A stretch of DNA of 46,360 nucleotides from Flavobacterium sp. (GCA_030151565.1 JASLDM010000112.1:1-46360), one strand, 5' to 3'; positions 16,405-26,423 are shown, numbered from the stretch's first letter. The notes: generated by a model not told the origin, from the letters alone. Numbers and translations are program-made.

Positions 16405-19400
16405 ATGAAATTAAAACACCTATTTTTACTTGTATTTGGAATCCTAGTCCTAAATTCATGTAAGCAAAAAGAAAATTTCGAACTTTCCGACCCTAAGCTT
16501 TTTGAGTCTTATATCACAAGCTATACATCCGGAATAATATCTTCAAAAAGTACGATACAAATCGGGCTTCAACAACACATGGATCGTTGGGAAGCGAATC
16601 AAGAAGTGGATGAAAATCTTTTTAGTATTTCACCAAAAGTAAAAGGTAAAATACACTACCTACCTAACAATACGTTAAGTTTTGTCCCGAGTGAACGCCT
16701 TCAAAACAATCAAAAGTATCACGTTACCTTTCACCTGTCCAAGATTGCATCGGTTGAAAATGAACTAAAAGATTTTAAATTCCTTGTAGTAACAACGCCT
16801 CAAGATTTTACCGTAGAGCTTCTAGATTTACAATCTACAGAAGAAGATACTTATACATATAACGGAGCTTTTGCTTCGAGCGATTGGATATCAATTGATC
16901 AGATTAATAAAATATTAGAAGCTAAGCTTGGTTCTAACAAAGTAAATTTAAAAGTTGTTGGTGATCCTAAAAATGAAGTTACAACAGCTACTTTTTCACT
17001 TTCTTCACTAAAGAGAACGCAAGAGTCACAAAATCTAAGTCTCAATTGGAATGGAAAAATAATTGATTTAGATAAATCCGGAAATATTGAAGAGATCATT
17101 CCTGCTAAAGGAGTGTTTGAACCATTTAAAATCATCCAAAACCCAGATAAAGCTGACAACAAAACTATTTGGATAAACTTTTCTGATGCTATAAATAAAA
17201 GTCAAAACTTTGATGGGTTAATTACTATAAATCACACTGATCCTATTAAATTTAGTACAGAAGGAAACCTCTTAAAAGTATATAGCGAAGTGCCTTTTAA
17301 TGGTAAATCAAATTTAATTGTTCATGCTGGAGTTGAAAATTTAGCAGGAAAAAAAACAACCACGCCTTATACATTTGAACTAGATTTCGAGCAACGTAAA
17401 CCGGAAATAAAACTCATTAAAAACGGAACGATTTTACCGAGTTCTCAAAACTTAAAAATCAACTTCCAATCTACTAATCTAAAAGCAGTAGACGTAAAAG
17501 TTTACAAAATTTTTGAAAACAATGTACTTCAGTTTCTTCAAGACAATGAATTAAACGGAAAATACAGCCTTAAAAAAGTGGCCGCTCCTATTGCACAAAA
17601 AACACTTACATTTTCAAATACGAATCCAAAAAACTTACTTCAATGGAATTCTTATGCTTTAGATCTATCTACACTAATCACGCCTGATCCTGGAGCTATT
17701 TATCGTGTTGAGTTTTCCTTCAAGAAAAGCTATGCTATATATCCTTGCGCCGATTCTAATGATAATTTAGAAGAAGATTCAATTGATGAATCAGCACTAA
17801 GTGACGATTACGATGATTATTACTACTACGAGTATTACAATTGGCAAGAAAGAGACAATCCTTGCGATTTAACATATTACTATGATCGTAAAGTTGCGAC
17901 TAATATTTTGGCTTCCGACTTAGGAGTTATTGTTAAAAAAGGGAATGATAATTCGTATTTATTTGCAGTAACGGACCTTCTTACTACAAACCCTGTAGCA
18001 AAGGCTAATATTACTATTTACAGCTACCAACAACAATTGCTTGCAACTTTACATACAGAGAAAAATGGAATTGCAAAAACAACACTTGAACAACCTGGAT
18101 ACTTTGCTATTGTAAAAAAAGACAACAATACGACTTACGTGCGTTTAGATGATGGAAACTCACTTTCTGTTAGTAATTTTGATGTAGATGGACAAGAACT
18201 ACAACAAGGTCTACAAGGCTATATCTATACTGAACGAGGGGTTTGGAGGCCAGGTGACGCTATTCATATAGGCTTTATCCTTGACGACTCTGCTAAAGAA
18301 TTGCCAGAAAACCATCCTATCAAGATTACTTTAAAAGATCCTTTTGGAAAATTAGTCACCCAGCAAGTAGTCCAAAAAAACGTAGACAATCATTATGCAT
18401 TTCAACTAAATACAGAAGTTGATGCTGCTACAGGAAACTGGGAAGCTATGATCTCTGTTGGAGGTGCAAAATTCTATAAACGAATCAAAATCGAAACAAT
18501 TAAGCCTAATCGCTTAAAAATTAAAAATGATATCGAAGGCCAAACTATTTCAACTTCACAACGCAAACAAATAAACTATGAAGTTAATTGGCTTCACGGA
18601 GCAACTGCTAAAAATTTAAAAACAGAAGTTACTTCAAAATTACTTCCACAAAAAACTACTTTTAAAGGATATGAAAAATACTCTTTCAACAATAGCTTAG
18701 CTACTTATCTTAATGAAGATAGTAACGTTTTTTCAGGAAGAACAGATGATCAAGGTCATTTTTCATTCTACCTAAACAATGAAGATAAGCCTGAAAATAC
18801 AGGAATGCTAAAACTATTATTAACTACGAAAGTTCACGAGAATGGCGGGGATGTTTCAACAGATGTTTCAACAGCAACTTACTCTCCTTATCAATCTTAT
18901 GTTGGAATTGCTGAGCCGGTAGGAAATAAATATGGAATGCTAGAAACTGGAAAAAACAACACATTACAGTTTATAGCCCTTACAGAGAAAGGAACTCCAA
19001 AACAATCTCGCATAAATTTGACTATTTATCGCGTGGATTGGAGATGGTGGTGGGATTCTTCTGATTATGGCATTTCAAATTATAGCTCATCTAGCCATCA
19101 TACGGTATACCAAACAGCTAATATACAAACTAGCAACCAAGGAAAGGCAACCTACAGCTTAAATATCCCAGACGAAGATTGGGGACGTTATGAAATTGTA
19201 GCTACTGATCTAGAAAGTGGTCATATCGCTTCAAGGATGGTAACTATTGATTGGTCAATCTGGTCGGGGAAAACAAAAAACAATCAAAGTGATGATGCTA
19301 TTACTTTGGCAATTGCTACAGATAAAAAAGATTATCTAGTTAAAGAAAAAGCAAAAATATCCTTCCCTTCAAGTGAAGGAGGTCGTGCTTTGATTTCTGT

Positions 19401-21882
19401 AGAGAATGGCGCAACAGTATTGGAAACACATTGGGTAGAGACCGCTCAAGGTGAAACTGTTTTTGAGCTACCAATTACTGCAGAAATGGCTCCAAATGCT
19501 TATCTAAATATAAGCATGATTCAACCACACGCTACCACTGTAAACAACTCTCCTATTAGATTATATGGAATAGTTCCGATTTTTGTGCAAAACAAAAACA
19601 CTAAATTGGAACCAGAGATAAAAATGCCTGAAAGCTTAAAACCAGAGCAAGCATTTAAACTCCAAGTTAGCGAAAAATCTGGTCAAGAAATGACGTATAC
19701 ATTAGCCATTGTTGAAGAAGGTCTTTTAGACTTAACACGTTTTGCTACTCCAAGACCATGGAATACCTTCTACGCAAAAACGGCTTTAGGTGTAAAAACG
19801 TGGGATATTTACAACGATGTTGTCGGTGCTTATGGAGGTGCGATAAACCAAGTATTCAGCATCGGTGGTGATGAAGACTTAGGTGGTGGCCAAGTAAAAA
19901 AAGCCAATCGCTTTAAACCTGTAGTTATTTTCAAAGGTCCATATACCTTAGAAAAAGGCAAAACAGCTACACACGACATTAAATTACCAAATTATATTGG
20001 TTCTGTACGCACGATGGTGATTGCTTCAAATACCAAAACAAAAGCTTATGGTAATACTGAAAAAACAACAGCTGTAAAAAAACCTTTAATGATTTTAGGC
20101 TCTTTACCTAGACGTGCCGTAACGGGTGAAAAAGTAGCATTACCTGTTACAGTTTTTGCAATGGAAAACCATATAAAAAATGTACAGATAAAAGTTAAAA
20201 CTGACGGAAAATTCCATTTAAAAGGTTCCTCGACACAACAACTGAACTTCGATCAACCAGATGAGAAAATCGCTTATTTCGAATTAGAAGTTGGACAACA
20301 AACAGGAATTACCAAATTATACATTGAAGCTACTTCAGGAAAAGAAAAAGCTACCTACGAAGTTGAAATGGAAGTTATGAATCCAAATCCAATAAGCTTT
20401 AAACAAGAAACAATAATTCTTGAACCAAATGCTAGTGCTTCAGTATCTTGGGATACTTTTGGAATTTCAGGCAGCAATCAAGCTATTTTAGAATTCGCCA
20501 CTTTCCCTGGTATAAATCTGAATGCTAGATTAAACTATTTAATCAACTATCCACATGGCTGTTCGGAGCAAATTACTTCTGGTGTTTTTCCGCAACTATA
20601 CTTAGCTGATTTCATGGATCTAACCACGAGTCAGCAAACGAGTATTCAGCGTAATGTTAGCATGGGAATTCAAAAGCTAGCACAGAATCAGTTAAGCGAT
20701 GGAAGTTTTACTTATTGGAATGGATCACGCTATTTTGATGATTGGTCTACTTCTTATATTGGACATTTCTATCTAGAAGCCGAAAAAAGAGGTTATGTAC
20801 TTCCTGTAAACAGTAAAGCAAATTGGATTAGCTTTCAACAAAAAACTGCACGCCAATGGCGATTTGAAAACCGTTATAGAAATGATCTTGCTCAAGCTTA
20901 TCGTTTATACACCTTAGCTTTAGCAGGAGTTCCTGATTTAGCATCGATGAATCGTTTACGAGAGACTCAGGGTATTTCTGATGATACTAAACTACGCTTA
21001 GCTGCGGCTTATGCGATTGCTGGACAGAAAAATGCAGCTATAAAATTGGCAGACAAAACGACTCTAACTGGCCAAAATTATTACTATTTTGGATCCTATG
21101 AACGCAACTTAGCCATGGCTTTAGAAACTCAATTAGCAATAGGGAATAAAACAATGGCACAAAATTATGCCTTTGAATTAGCTGAAAAACTTTCTTCGAA
21201 TCAATGGATGAGTACACAGACAACTGCTTATTCTTTAAATGCTATGGCACAGTTCATCAAAACAAACAAAGCCACAGAAGGTATTAATTTAAGTTTTAAC
21301 AACAACGAGACACCCTTTAAATTAAACACAAAACGAAGCTTTTCTGAACAAAAACTCAAAGTTAGGTCTGGCAGTAATAGCATTCATTTTCAAAACAACA
21401 ACAACTCGACAGTATATATAAAACTTGCATATAGTGGAATACTCCCTGTCGGAGAAGAATTAGTTCATCAATCAGGCTTAAACATCAAAAGCATATTTAA
21501 AACAACTAACAATCAAACGATCAACCCTTCAACCTTAAATCAAGGAACTGAATTTATATGCGACATTACAATTACGAATACAACTAATAAAGCAGTTGAC
21601 AACGTAGCATTAACTCAAATTATTCCTTCGGGTTGGGAAATAGTAAACTTACGTTATACCGATGACAACAGTGGAGATACTAAAGTAGATCATACAGATA
21701 TTCGTGATGATCGCACAAACTTTTATTTCTCTCTTGGAGCTCAACAATCAAAAACATTACGTGTAGCACTTAATGCATCATATACAGGTCATTATTACAT
21801 GCCTGGAATTCACGCTAATGCCATGTATGACAACAATTACAATAGCCAAACAGCTGGCCAATGGATTGAAGTTGTAAACTAA
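16405..21882 (+). CDS. Bacterial alpha-2-macroglobulin family lipoprotein with thioester
   Basis: An 1825-residue secreted giant with a lipoprotein signal (lipobox LNSC, Cys19). It has the MG1/MG2-type N-terminal regions, an acidic/tyrosine-rich insert around 455-490 (DDYDDYYYYEYY), an A2M_N-type segment with GYIYTERGVWRPGDAIHIGF, and the thioester region in YPHGCSEQI (Cys1386 to Gln1389, C-S-E-Q intact), followed by alpha/alpha-toroid repeats and a C-terminal receptor-like domain. Bacterial A2Ms trap proteases in the periplasm through the Cys-Gln thioester and are usually paired with PBP1C, as here. The final segment after 1700 resembles a CARDB/DUF11-like adhesion fold. Confidence 0.92.
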   Translation: MKLKHLFLLVFGILVLNSCKQKENFELSDPKLFESYITSYTSGIISSKSTIQIGLQQHMDRWEANQEVDENLFSISPKVKGKIHYLPNNTLSFVPSERLQNNQKYHVTFHLSKIASVENELKDFKFLVVTTPQDFTVELLDLQSTEEDTYTYNGAFASSDWISIDQINKILEAKLGSNKVNLKVVGDPKNEVTTATFSLSSLKRTQESQNLSLNWNGKIIDLDKSGNIEEIIPAKGVFEPFKIIQNPDKADNKTIWINFSDAINKSQNFDGLITINHTDPIKFSTEGNLLKVYSEVPFNGKSNLIVHAGVENLAGKKTTTPYTFELDFEQRKPEIKLIKNGTILPSSQNLKINFQSTNLKAVDVKVYKIFENNVLQFLQDNELNGKYSLKKVAAPIAQKTLTFSNTNPKNLLQWNSYALDLSTLITPDPGAIYRVEFSFKKSYAIYPCADSNDNLEEDSIDESALSDDYDDYYYYEYYNWQERDNPCDLTYYYDRKVATNILASDLGVIVKKGNDNSYLFAVTDLLTTNPVAKANITIYSYQQQLLATLHTEKNGIAKTTLEQPGYFAIVKKDNNTTYVRLDDGNSLSVSNFDVDGQELQQGLQGYIYTERGVWRPGDAIHIGFILDDSAKELPENHPIKITLKDPFGKLVTQQVVQKNVDNHYAFQLNTEVDAATGNWEAMISVGGAKFYKRIKIETIKPNRLKIKNDIEGQTISTSQRKQINYEVNWLHGATAKNLKTEVTSKLLPQKTTFKGYEKYSFNNSLATYLNEDSNVFSGRTDDQGHFSFYLNNEDKPENTGMLKLLLTTKVHENGGDVSTDVSTATYSPYQSYVGIAEPVGNKYGMLETGKNNTLQFIALTEKGTPKQSRINLTIYRVDWRWWWDSSDYGISNYSSSSHHTVYQTANIQTSNQGKATYSLNIPDEDWGRYEIVATDLESGHIASRMVTIDWSIWSGKTKNNQSDDAITLAIATDKKDYLVKEKAKISFPSSEGGRALISVENGATVLETHWVETAQGETVFELPITAEMAPNAYLNISMIQPHATTVNNSPIRLYGIVPIFVQNKNTKLEPEIKMPESLKPEQAFKLQVSEKSGQEMTYTLAIVEEGLLDLTRFATPRPWNTFYAKTALGVKTWDIYNDVVGAYGGAINQVFSIGGDEDLGGGQVKKANRFKPVVIFKGPYTLEKGKTATHDIKLPNYIGSVRTMVIASNTKTKAYGNTEKTTAVKKPLMILGSLPRRAVTGEKVALPVTVFAMENHIKNVQIKVKTDGKFHLKGSSTQQLNFDQPDEKIAYFELEVGQQTGITKLYIEATSGKEKATYEVEMEVMNPNPISFKQETIILEPNASASVSWDTFGISGSNQAILEFATFPGINLNARLNYLINYPHGCSEQITSGVFPQLYLADFMDLTTSQQTSIQRNVSMGIQKLAQNQLSDGSFTYWNGSRYFDDWSTSYIGHFYLEAEKRGYVLPVNSKANWISFQQKTARQWRFENRYRNDLAQAYRLYTLALAGVPDLASMNRLRETQGISDDTKLRLAAAYAIAGQKNAAIKLADKTTLTGQNYYYFGSYERNLAMALETQLAIGNKTMAQNYAFELAEKLSSNQWMSTQTTAYSLNAMAQFIKTNKATEGINLSFNNNETPFKLNTKRSFSEQKLKVRSGSNSIHFQNNNNSTVYIKLAYSGILPVGEELVHQSGLNIKSIFKTTNNQTINPSTLNQGTEFICDITITNTTNKAVDNVALTQIIPSGWEIVNLRYTDDNSGDTKVDHTDIRDDRTNFYFSLGAQQSKTLRVALNASYTGHYYMPGIHANAMYDNNYNSQTAGQWIEVVN

Positions 21883-21887
21883 TAAAT

Positions 21888-21928
21888 AAAACTACTTTCA
21901 GGTCTACAAAAAACCTGAAAGTAGTTTT
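21888..21928 (+). terminator. Strong hairpin between the A2M gene and pbpC
   Basis: A 16-bp perfect stem (21888-21903 with 21913-21928; core ACTACTTTCAGGT/ACCTGAAAGTAGT) closes a 9-base loop and ends in TTTT, only 6 bases before the pbpC ATG. It can act as a partial terminator of the A2M gene and would fold directly over the pbpC translation-initiation region. Confidence 0.75.
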
Positions 21929-21934
21929 CTAATT

Positions 21935-24298
21935 ATGAAAAAAAACTTTAAAATCTCTTTACGCCCAATTATAAAAAAGCATCCTATTAAGCTTAGTATA
22001 TCCCTTTTACTTATAATTGCTTATTATTTTTGTTTACCTAAACCGCTGTTTGAAAAACCTTATTCAACAGTTATCGAAAGTAAAGAAGGCCTTTTATTGG
22101 GAGCCCAAATTGCCACTGATGGACAATGGCGTTTTCCTGAAAAAGAATCCGTTCCCAAAAAATTCGAATTATGCATTCAATATTATGAAGATCAATACTT
22201 TAGATCGCACTGGGGCATCAATCCAATATCTATAAGTAAAGCACTAGTAACCAATATTAAAGCAGGTAAAAATATACGTGGCGGTAGCACACTCACACAG
22301 CAGACAATCCGTTTGGCACGTGATGGTAAAAAAAGGAGTTATTTTGAAAAACTAATCGAAGCCATTCAAGCCACGCGCTTAGAGTTCAAATATAGTAAAA
22401 ACAAAATTTTAGCATTATATGCTTCCCACGCTCCTTTTGGAGGAAATGTAGTAGGATTAGACGTGGCTGCTTGGCGTTACTTTGGCACAACACCAGATCA
22501 ATTATCTTGGGCTGAAAATGCAACATTAGCAGTTTTACCCAATGCGCCTCGTTTAATTTATCCAGGCAAAAATCAGGAACTACTACTAAAAAAAAGAAAT
22601 AGTCTACTGCTTAAACTCAAGAACCAAAAGATTATTGACCAAAATACTTATGAACTTGCAGTAGAAGAACCTCTACCGCAGAAACCTCATTCTTTACCGC
22701 AAATAGCGCCACACTTACTAACCGCTGTAGCAAAAGAAAAACCGCAAGAACGCGTAAAAACAACTATAGACTACGAAGTACAAAAACGCGCAAATGAAAT
22801 TGTAAAAAACTATTATAATCAATATCAGCAATCTGAAATTTATAACATAGCAGTACTGATAGTTGATGTAGAAACGCGTAATATCGTCTCTTACATTGGA
22901 AACTCTCCTACAACAACTTCTCATCAGAAAGATGTAGATATTATACCTGCACCAAGAAGTACCGGAAGTATATTAAAACCATTTCTCTATGCCGCGATGC
23001 TTGATGAAGCAGAACTACTACCTAAAACATTAGTAGCAGATATACCAACTATAATTTCAGGATATAGACCTCAGAATTACAATTTAAGCTATGAAGGTGC
23101 TGTACCAGCTGACGAAGCACTTTCACGTTCCTTAAACATCCCTTCTGTTTTAATGCTTCAGGAATATGGAACTTATCGTTTTTATGAACAGCTACAGAAA
23201 CTAGATTTAAAAAATATAAACAAACATCCAAATCATTATGGATTATCACTAATTCTAGGAGGAGCAGAAAGCAACCTTTGGGACTTATGCAAAGCTTATG
23301 CTAGCTGGGCAGGAACCTTAAACTTTTTTCAAACTAGTCAAGGGAAATATCGCCTTAGTGAAGTACAAAATCTAAATTGGGATCATAATATTACTCGCGA
23401 TTTCGGTACAGAAAGTTTTACAAAAACATCCTTAGGTGCTGGTTCGATTTGGCAAACATTTCAAGCCCTAAAAGAAGTAAACCGTCCAGAAGGTGATGAA
23501 GCTTGGCGTTATTATGATTCTGCCATAAAAATTGCTTGGAAAACAGGCACGAGCTTTGGCGGACGGGACGCTTGGGCCTTGGGCGTTAATAAAAAATACG
23601 TAGTCGGTGTTTGGGTAGGAAATGCCACTGGAGAAGGCCGCCCATCATTGAGCGGTGTCCGAAGTGCAGGTCCAATTCTATTCGATATTTTTAATTTACT
23701 CCCAAATTCTCCGTGGTTTGAAACCCCATTAAATGATTTAGAAGCAGCTCTTACGTGTAGTGAGAGCGGATATCTAGCACAAGAAAACTGCCCAACACAA
23801 GAACAATGGATTGTTCCACGAATAAAAAAAACAAAAACCTGTCCATATCATCAAAGAATACATGTAGATACACAAGAGCGCTATAGAGTTAACAGCAGCT
23901 GTGAATCTCTAGAAAACTTACATAGTAAATCCTGGTTTGTACTTCCTCCTGTTATGGCGTTTTATTATAAAAACCAGCATATAAACTACAAAACACTACC
24001 TCCATTCAGAGAAGATTGTATAGGCACACACAATACTGCCCCAGCCTTTATTTATCCTAAACATGAATCAAAAATTTATCTTGCGAAAAACTTTCGATCA
24101 GAAACACAGCCTTTCATTGCTAAAGCAGTTACAAGTACTCCAGACAACACACTATATTGGTATCTCGATCGTCAATTCCTAGGCGCTACAACAAACTATC
24201 ACGAACAAGCAATCAATACCTCTACCGGATCTCATACCATTACCTTAATCGATACTCAAGGAAATGAAAAAAGCATACAAGTAGAAGTTGTCCGCTAA
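21935..24298 (+). CDS. pbpC: Penicillin-binding protein 1C (bifunctional transglycosylase/transpeptidase)
   Basis: A 787-residue class A PBP. One N-terminal membrane anchor (18-34) is followed by the GT51 domain with the catalytic glutamate in YEDQYF (Glu85), IRGGSTLTQQ and KNKILALYASHAPFGGN. The transpeptidase domain has SxxK at STGSILKPF (Ser345), SLN (399-401) and KTGTSFGGRDAW (Lys536). The C-terminal 130 residues fit the PBP1C-specific domain (two cysteine pairs around TCSESGYLAQENCP, then an Ig-like end). Adjacent to A2M, the standard arrangement. ATG at 21935 is the only sensible start. Confidence 0.95.
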   Translation: MKKNFKISLRPIIKKHPIKLSISLLLIIAYYFCLPKPLFEKPYSTVIESKEGLLLGAQIATDGQWRFPEKESVPKKFELCIQYYEDQYFRSHWGINPISISKALVTNIKAGKNIRGGSTLTQQTIRLARDGKKRSYFEKLIEAIQATRLEFKYSKNKILALYASHAPFGGNVVGLDVAAWRYFGTTPDQLSWAENATLAVLPNAPRLIYPGKNQELLLKKRNSLLLKLKNQKIIDQNTYELAVEEPLPQKPHSLPQIAPHLLTAVAKEKPQERVKTTIDYEVQKRANEIVKNYYNQYQQSEIYNIAVLIVDVETRNIVSYIGNSPTTTSHQKDVDIIPAPRSTGSILKPFLYAAMLDEAELLPKTLVADIPTIISGYRPQNYNLSYEGAVPADEALSRSLNIPSVLMLQEYGTYRFYEQLQKLDLKNINKHPNHYGLSLILGGAESNLWDLCKAYASWAGTLNFFQTSQGKYRLSEVQNLNWDHNITRDFGTESFTKTSLGAGSIWQTFQALKEVNRPEGDEAWRYYDSAIKIAWKTGTSFGGRDAWALGVNKKYVVGVWVGNATGEGRPSLSGVRSAGPILFDIFNLLPNSPWFETPLNDLEAALTCSESGYLAQENCPTQEQWIVPRIKKTKTCPYHQRIHVDTQERYRVNSSCESLENLHSKSWFVLPPVMAFYYKNQHINYKTLPPFREDCIGTHNTAPAFIYPKHESKIYLAKNFRSETQPFIAKAVTSTPDNTLYWYLDRQFLGATTNYHEQAINTSTGSHTITLIDTQGNEKSIQVEVVR

Positions 24299-24471
24299 GA
24301 TTTTTCGGAGGGAGATTTGAACATGATTTTCAAAAAAAGATAAACTCCAATAAAACTAAAAAAAGCTAGAAAAAGCATTTTTTCAGCATGATAGTCCAAG
24401 AAAAAATAATGCACTAATAGAACTCCAATTGTAACAAGAAGTGCCAATAAAAACTTAAAAACATTTGACAT
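24295..24471 (-). CDS. Small hypothetical membrane protein (58 aa)
   Basis: An intact 58-codon frame from ATG at 24471 to TAG at 24295, which overlaps the convergent pbpC stop by 4 bases. The product starts MSNVFKFLLALLVTIGVLLV and has two hydrophobic helices (about 4-25 and 32-50), then a short tail KSPSEKS. A candidate promoter with TTG and TATCTTAG boxes 18 bp apart lies just upstream. No family recognised. Helix pattern, an upstream promoter-like site and tight packing favour a real gene; function unknown. Confidence 0.62.
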   Translation of the reverse strand: MSNVFKFLLALLVTIGVLLVHYFFLDYHAEKMLFLAFFSFIGVYLFLKIMFKSPSEKS

Positions 24472-24489
24472 CGCAGCTAATTTATATTA

Positions 24490-24518
24490 CTAAGATAATC
24501 AAAAGCTTGATGTAACAA
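24490..24518 (-). promoter_or_regulatory. Candidate promoter of the 58-aa gene
   Basis: On the minus strand TTG (24516-24518) is followed after 18 bp by TATCTTAG (24490-24497), one base off the -7 consensus TAnnTTTG, 18 bp before the ATG. Confidence 0.45.
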
Positions 24519-24521
24519 AAC

Positions 24522-24558
24522 AAAAAAACCGCTAAACAGATGTTTAGCGGTTTTTTTT
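24522..24558 (-). terminator. Intrinsic terminator of the RNase E/G gene
   Basis: Stem AAAAAAACCGCTAAAC / GTTTAGCGGTTTTTTT (24522-24537 with 24542-24557) around a 4-base loop, with T-runs on both strands. It lies right at the end of the RNase gene. Confidence 0.9.
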
Positions 24559-24559
24559 G

Positions 24560-26107
24560 TTATTCTGATATTTCATTTCCCTTTTCATCAAAGAAATGGT
24601 ATTCTAGATACGTGTAAGCGTCACGGGGTATTACTTTTATCCATTTTTTATATTCAAAAAACCATTTTGAACGTTGGGATGGAAACCCTTTTGTAAGATA
24701 CGCCGCCACAAAGGGATGCGCATTTAAGACCACTTTCTTGTTGTCTTTAACAATTCTTTCCAGGCTAGCCTTAATCTTATTAATCACTAAAATTGGAGCT
24801 TCTATTTCCGCATTTTCGTTATTCGGATCTTCTTCTCTAGTCTTAATATTTACTTCAGGTCTAACTCTTTGTCTAGTTATTTGGATCAATCCAAATTTAC
24901 TAGGGGGCAAGATTTTATGTTTTGCTTTATCATCGCTCATTTCTTCGCGAAGGAAATCAAATAGCTTCTTTCTATTTTCCGGATTACCCATATCTATAAA
25001 ATCCACTACAATTATTCCTCCCATATCGCGCAAACGCAATTGTCTTGCAATTTCTGCTGCTGCGATTAAGTTAACCTCAAGGGCTGTATCCTCTTGAGAC
25101 TGAGCTTTGTTAGAGCGATTTCCACTATTAACATCAATCACGTGTAACGCCTCGGTATGCTCTATGATTAAATAAGCTCCCTTACTCATAGAAACCGTTT
25201 TACCAAAAGAGGTTTTAATTTGACGTTCGATATTATACTTCTCAAAAAGAGGTAATTCTTTCGACTGATAATGTTTCACAATAGAAACCTTAGAAGGAGC
25301 GATCTCTTGCAAATAGTCCTTCGTTTGATAGAACAGATCCTCATCATCGGTATAAATACCAGTAAAAGTATCGTTAAATACATCTCTCAAAATAGAGGAA
25401 GCACGATTATCTTCTCCTAATATTTTTGCAGGATGATGCGCTGTTACTAATCGTTTGCACATTGCGTTCCATTTAGACATCAAGTTTTGTAAATCTTTAT
25501 CGATTTCTGCAACTTTCATACCTTCTGCAACGGTTCGTACTATAACTCCAAAACCTTTTTGCTTGATTGATTGCACCAAGCGTTTAAGGCGTTCTTTCTC
25601 TTCTTTAGATTCAATTTTTTGAGAAATTGAAATTCGATTCGAAAAAGGAACCAGAACAACATATCGTCCAGCCAAGGATAATTCCGAACTAATTCGGGGT
25701 CCTTTTGTGGAGATTGGTTCCTTTACAATTTGAACTAATAGAGACTGATTTGCACTCAACACATCTGTGATTGTACCATCTTTATCAATCTCTTCTTCAA
25801 AAGGAAAGTTCTTTAAGGAGAAATCTTTTAATTTACCTGCGCTTACAAGTTTACTGAATTTTAATAGAGTCGGCAAATTCGGACCTAAGTCGTGATAATG
25901 AAGAAACGCATCTTTCTCGAAACCTACATTTACAAATGCAGCGTTCAATCCAGCAACTGGTTTTCTAATCTTAGCAATAAAAATATCACCAACCTGAAAA
26001 CCTCCTTCTTCTTCGCGTTCTCTATGTAATTCAATTAGTTTTCCATCTTTTAATAAGGCAAAATCTACAGTATCAGAATTCGATCTAATGATGAGTTCTT
26101 TATTCAT
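24560..26107 (-). CDS. rng: Ribonuclease E/G family protein
   Basis: A 515-residue endoribonuclease starting MNKELIIRSNSD; ATG at 26107 was chosen because MNKELIIRS begins the conserved region, while an ATG at 26116 adds only MYC. An N-terminal S1-like RNA-binding region (GDIFIAKIRKPVAGLNAAFVNVGFEKDAFLH) is followed by the RNase H-like/5' sensor region and the catalytic metal-site aspartates in LHVIDVNSG and GGIIVVDFID. The length and absence of a long C-terminal degradosome scaffold fit RNase G. Expected role: rRNA 16S 5' maturation and mRNA decay. Upstream are the 30-aa basic protein and HU. Confidence 0.94.
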   Translation of the reverse strand: MNKELIIRSNSDTVDFALLKDGKLIELHREREEEGGFQVGDIFIAKIRKPVAGLNAAFVNVGFEKDAFLHYHDLGPNLPTLLKFSKLVSAGKLKDFSLKNFPFEEEIDKDGTITDVLSANQSLLVQIVKEPISTKGPRISSELSLAGRYVVLVPFSNRISISQKIESKEEKERLKRLVQSIKQKGFGVIVRTVAEGMKVAEIDKDLQNLMSKWNAMCKRLVTAHHPAKILGEDNRASSILRDVFNDTFTGIYTDDEDLFYQTKDYLQEIAPSKVSIVKHYQSKELPLFEKYNIERQIKTSFGKTVSMSKGAYLIIEHTEALHVIDVNSGNRSNKAQSQEDTALEVNLIAAAEIARQLRLRDMGGIIVVDFIDMGNPENRKKLFDFLREEMSDDKAKHKILPPSKFGLIQITRQRVRPEVNIKTREEDPNNENAEIEAPILVINKIKASLERIVKDNKKVVLNAHPFVAAYLTKGFPSQRSKWFFEYKKWIKVIPRDAYTYLEYHFFDEKGNEISE

Positions 26108-26287
26108 ACAGTACATTTTTATCCATACACATTCGTTTAACATTTGATTCTTTCAAAACCAAACAAGTTAGTACAGATGGATTAAACATTTATTACAGGT
26201 AGTAACTACCCAATAAAGCACTCAAAACTTCTAAGTTAAGAAGCTATTTCGTATGCTTTTGTTTCAATGAACGTTTTTTCATAAAAG

Positions 26288-26313
26288 AAAAAAGTAGTTT
26301 TAAACTACTTTTT
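26288..26313 (-). terminator. Intrinsic terminator overlapping the end of the 30-aa gene
   Basis: A dyad centred on 26301 (AAGTAGTTT 26292-26300 and AAACTACTT 26302-26310), flanked by A-run and T-run. The TAG stop of the 30-aa basic protein lies inside the stem. It separates HU plus the 30-aa gene from RNase G. Confidence 0.75.
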
Positions 26314-26397
26314 CTTTTTGTGACGGTTAGCTCTCGCTCTTTTTTTACGTTTGTGAGTCGCTACCTTATGTCTTTTTCTTTTTTTACCACTTGGCAT
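26305..26397 (-). CDS. 30-aa very basic protein, probable ribosome-associated
   Basis: ATG at 26397 opens a 30-codon frame, MPSGKKRKRHKVATHKRKKR and ten more residues (ARANRHKKKK), ending in TAG. Nineteen of 30 residues are Lys, Arg or His, like tiny ribosomal proteins (THX-type, bL36/bL34-sized). I recall this kind of sequence as conserved in Flavobacteria; a ribosomal role is inferred from composition and size. It lies 26 bp after the HU gene and ends at a terminator whose stem includes its stop codon, so HU and this gene form a transcript. Length-filtered annotation would miss it. Confidence 0.8.
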   Translation of the reverse strand: MPSGKKRKRHKVATHKRKKRARANRHKKKK

Positions 26398-26423
26398 AAT
26401 GTGTGTAGTTTAGAGATTAATAC

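Noticed and set aside
24738..25097. A 119-codon plus-strand frame inside the RNase E/G gene
   Set aside because: Antisense shadow of a gene with clear catalytic motifs.
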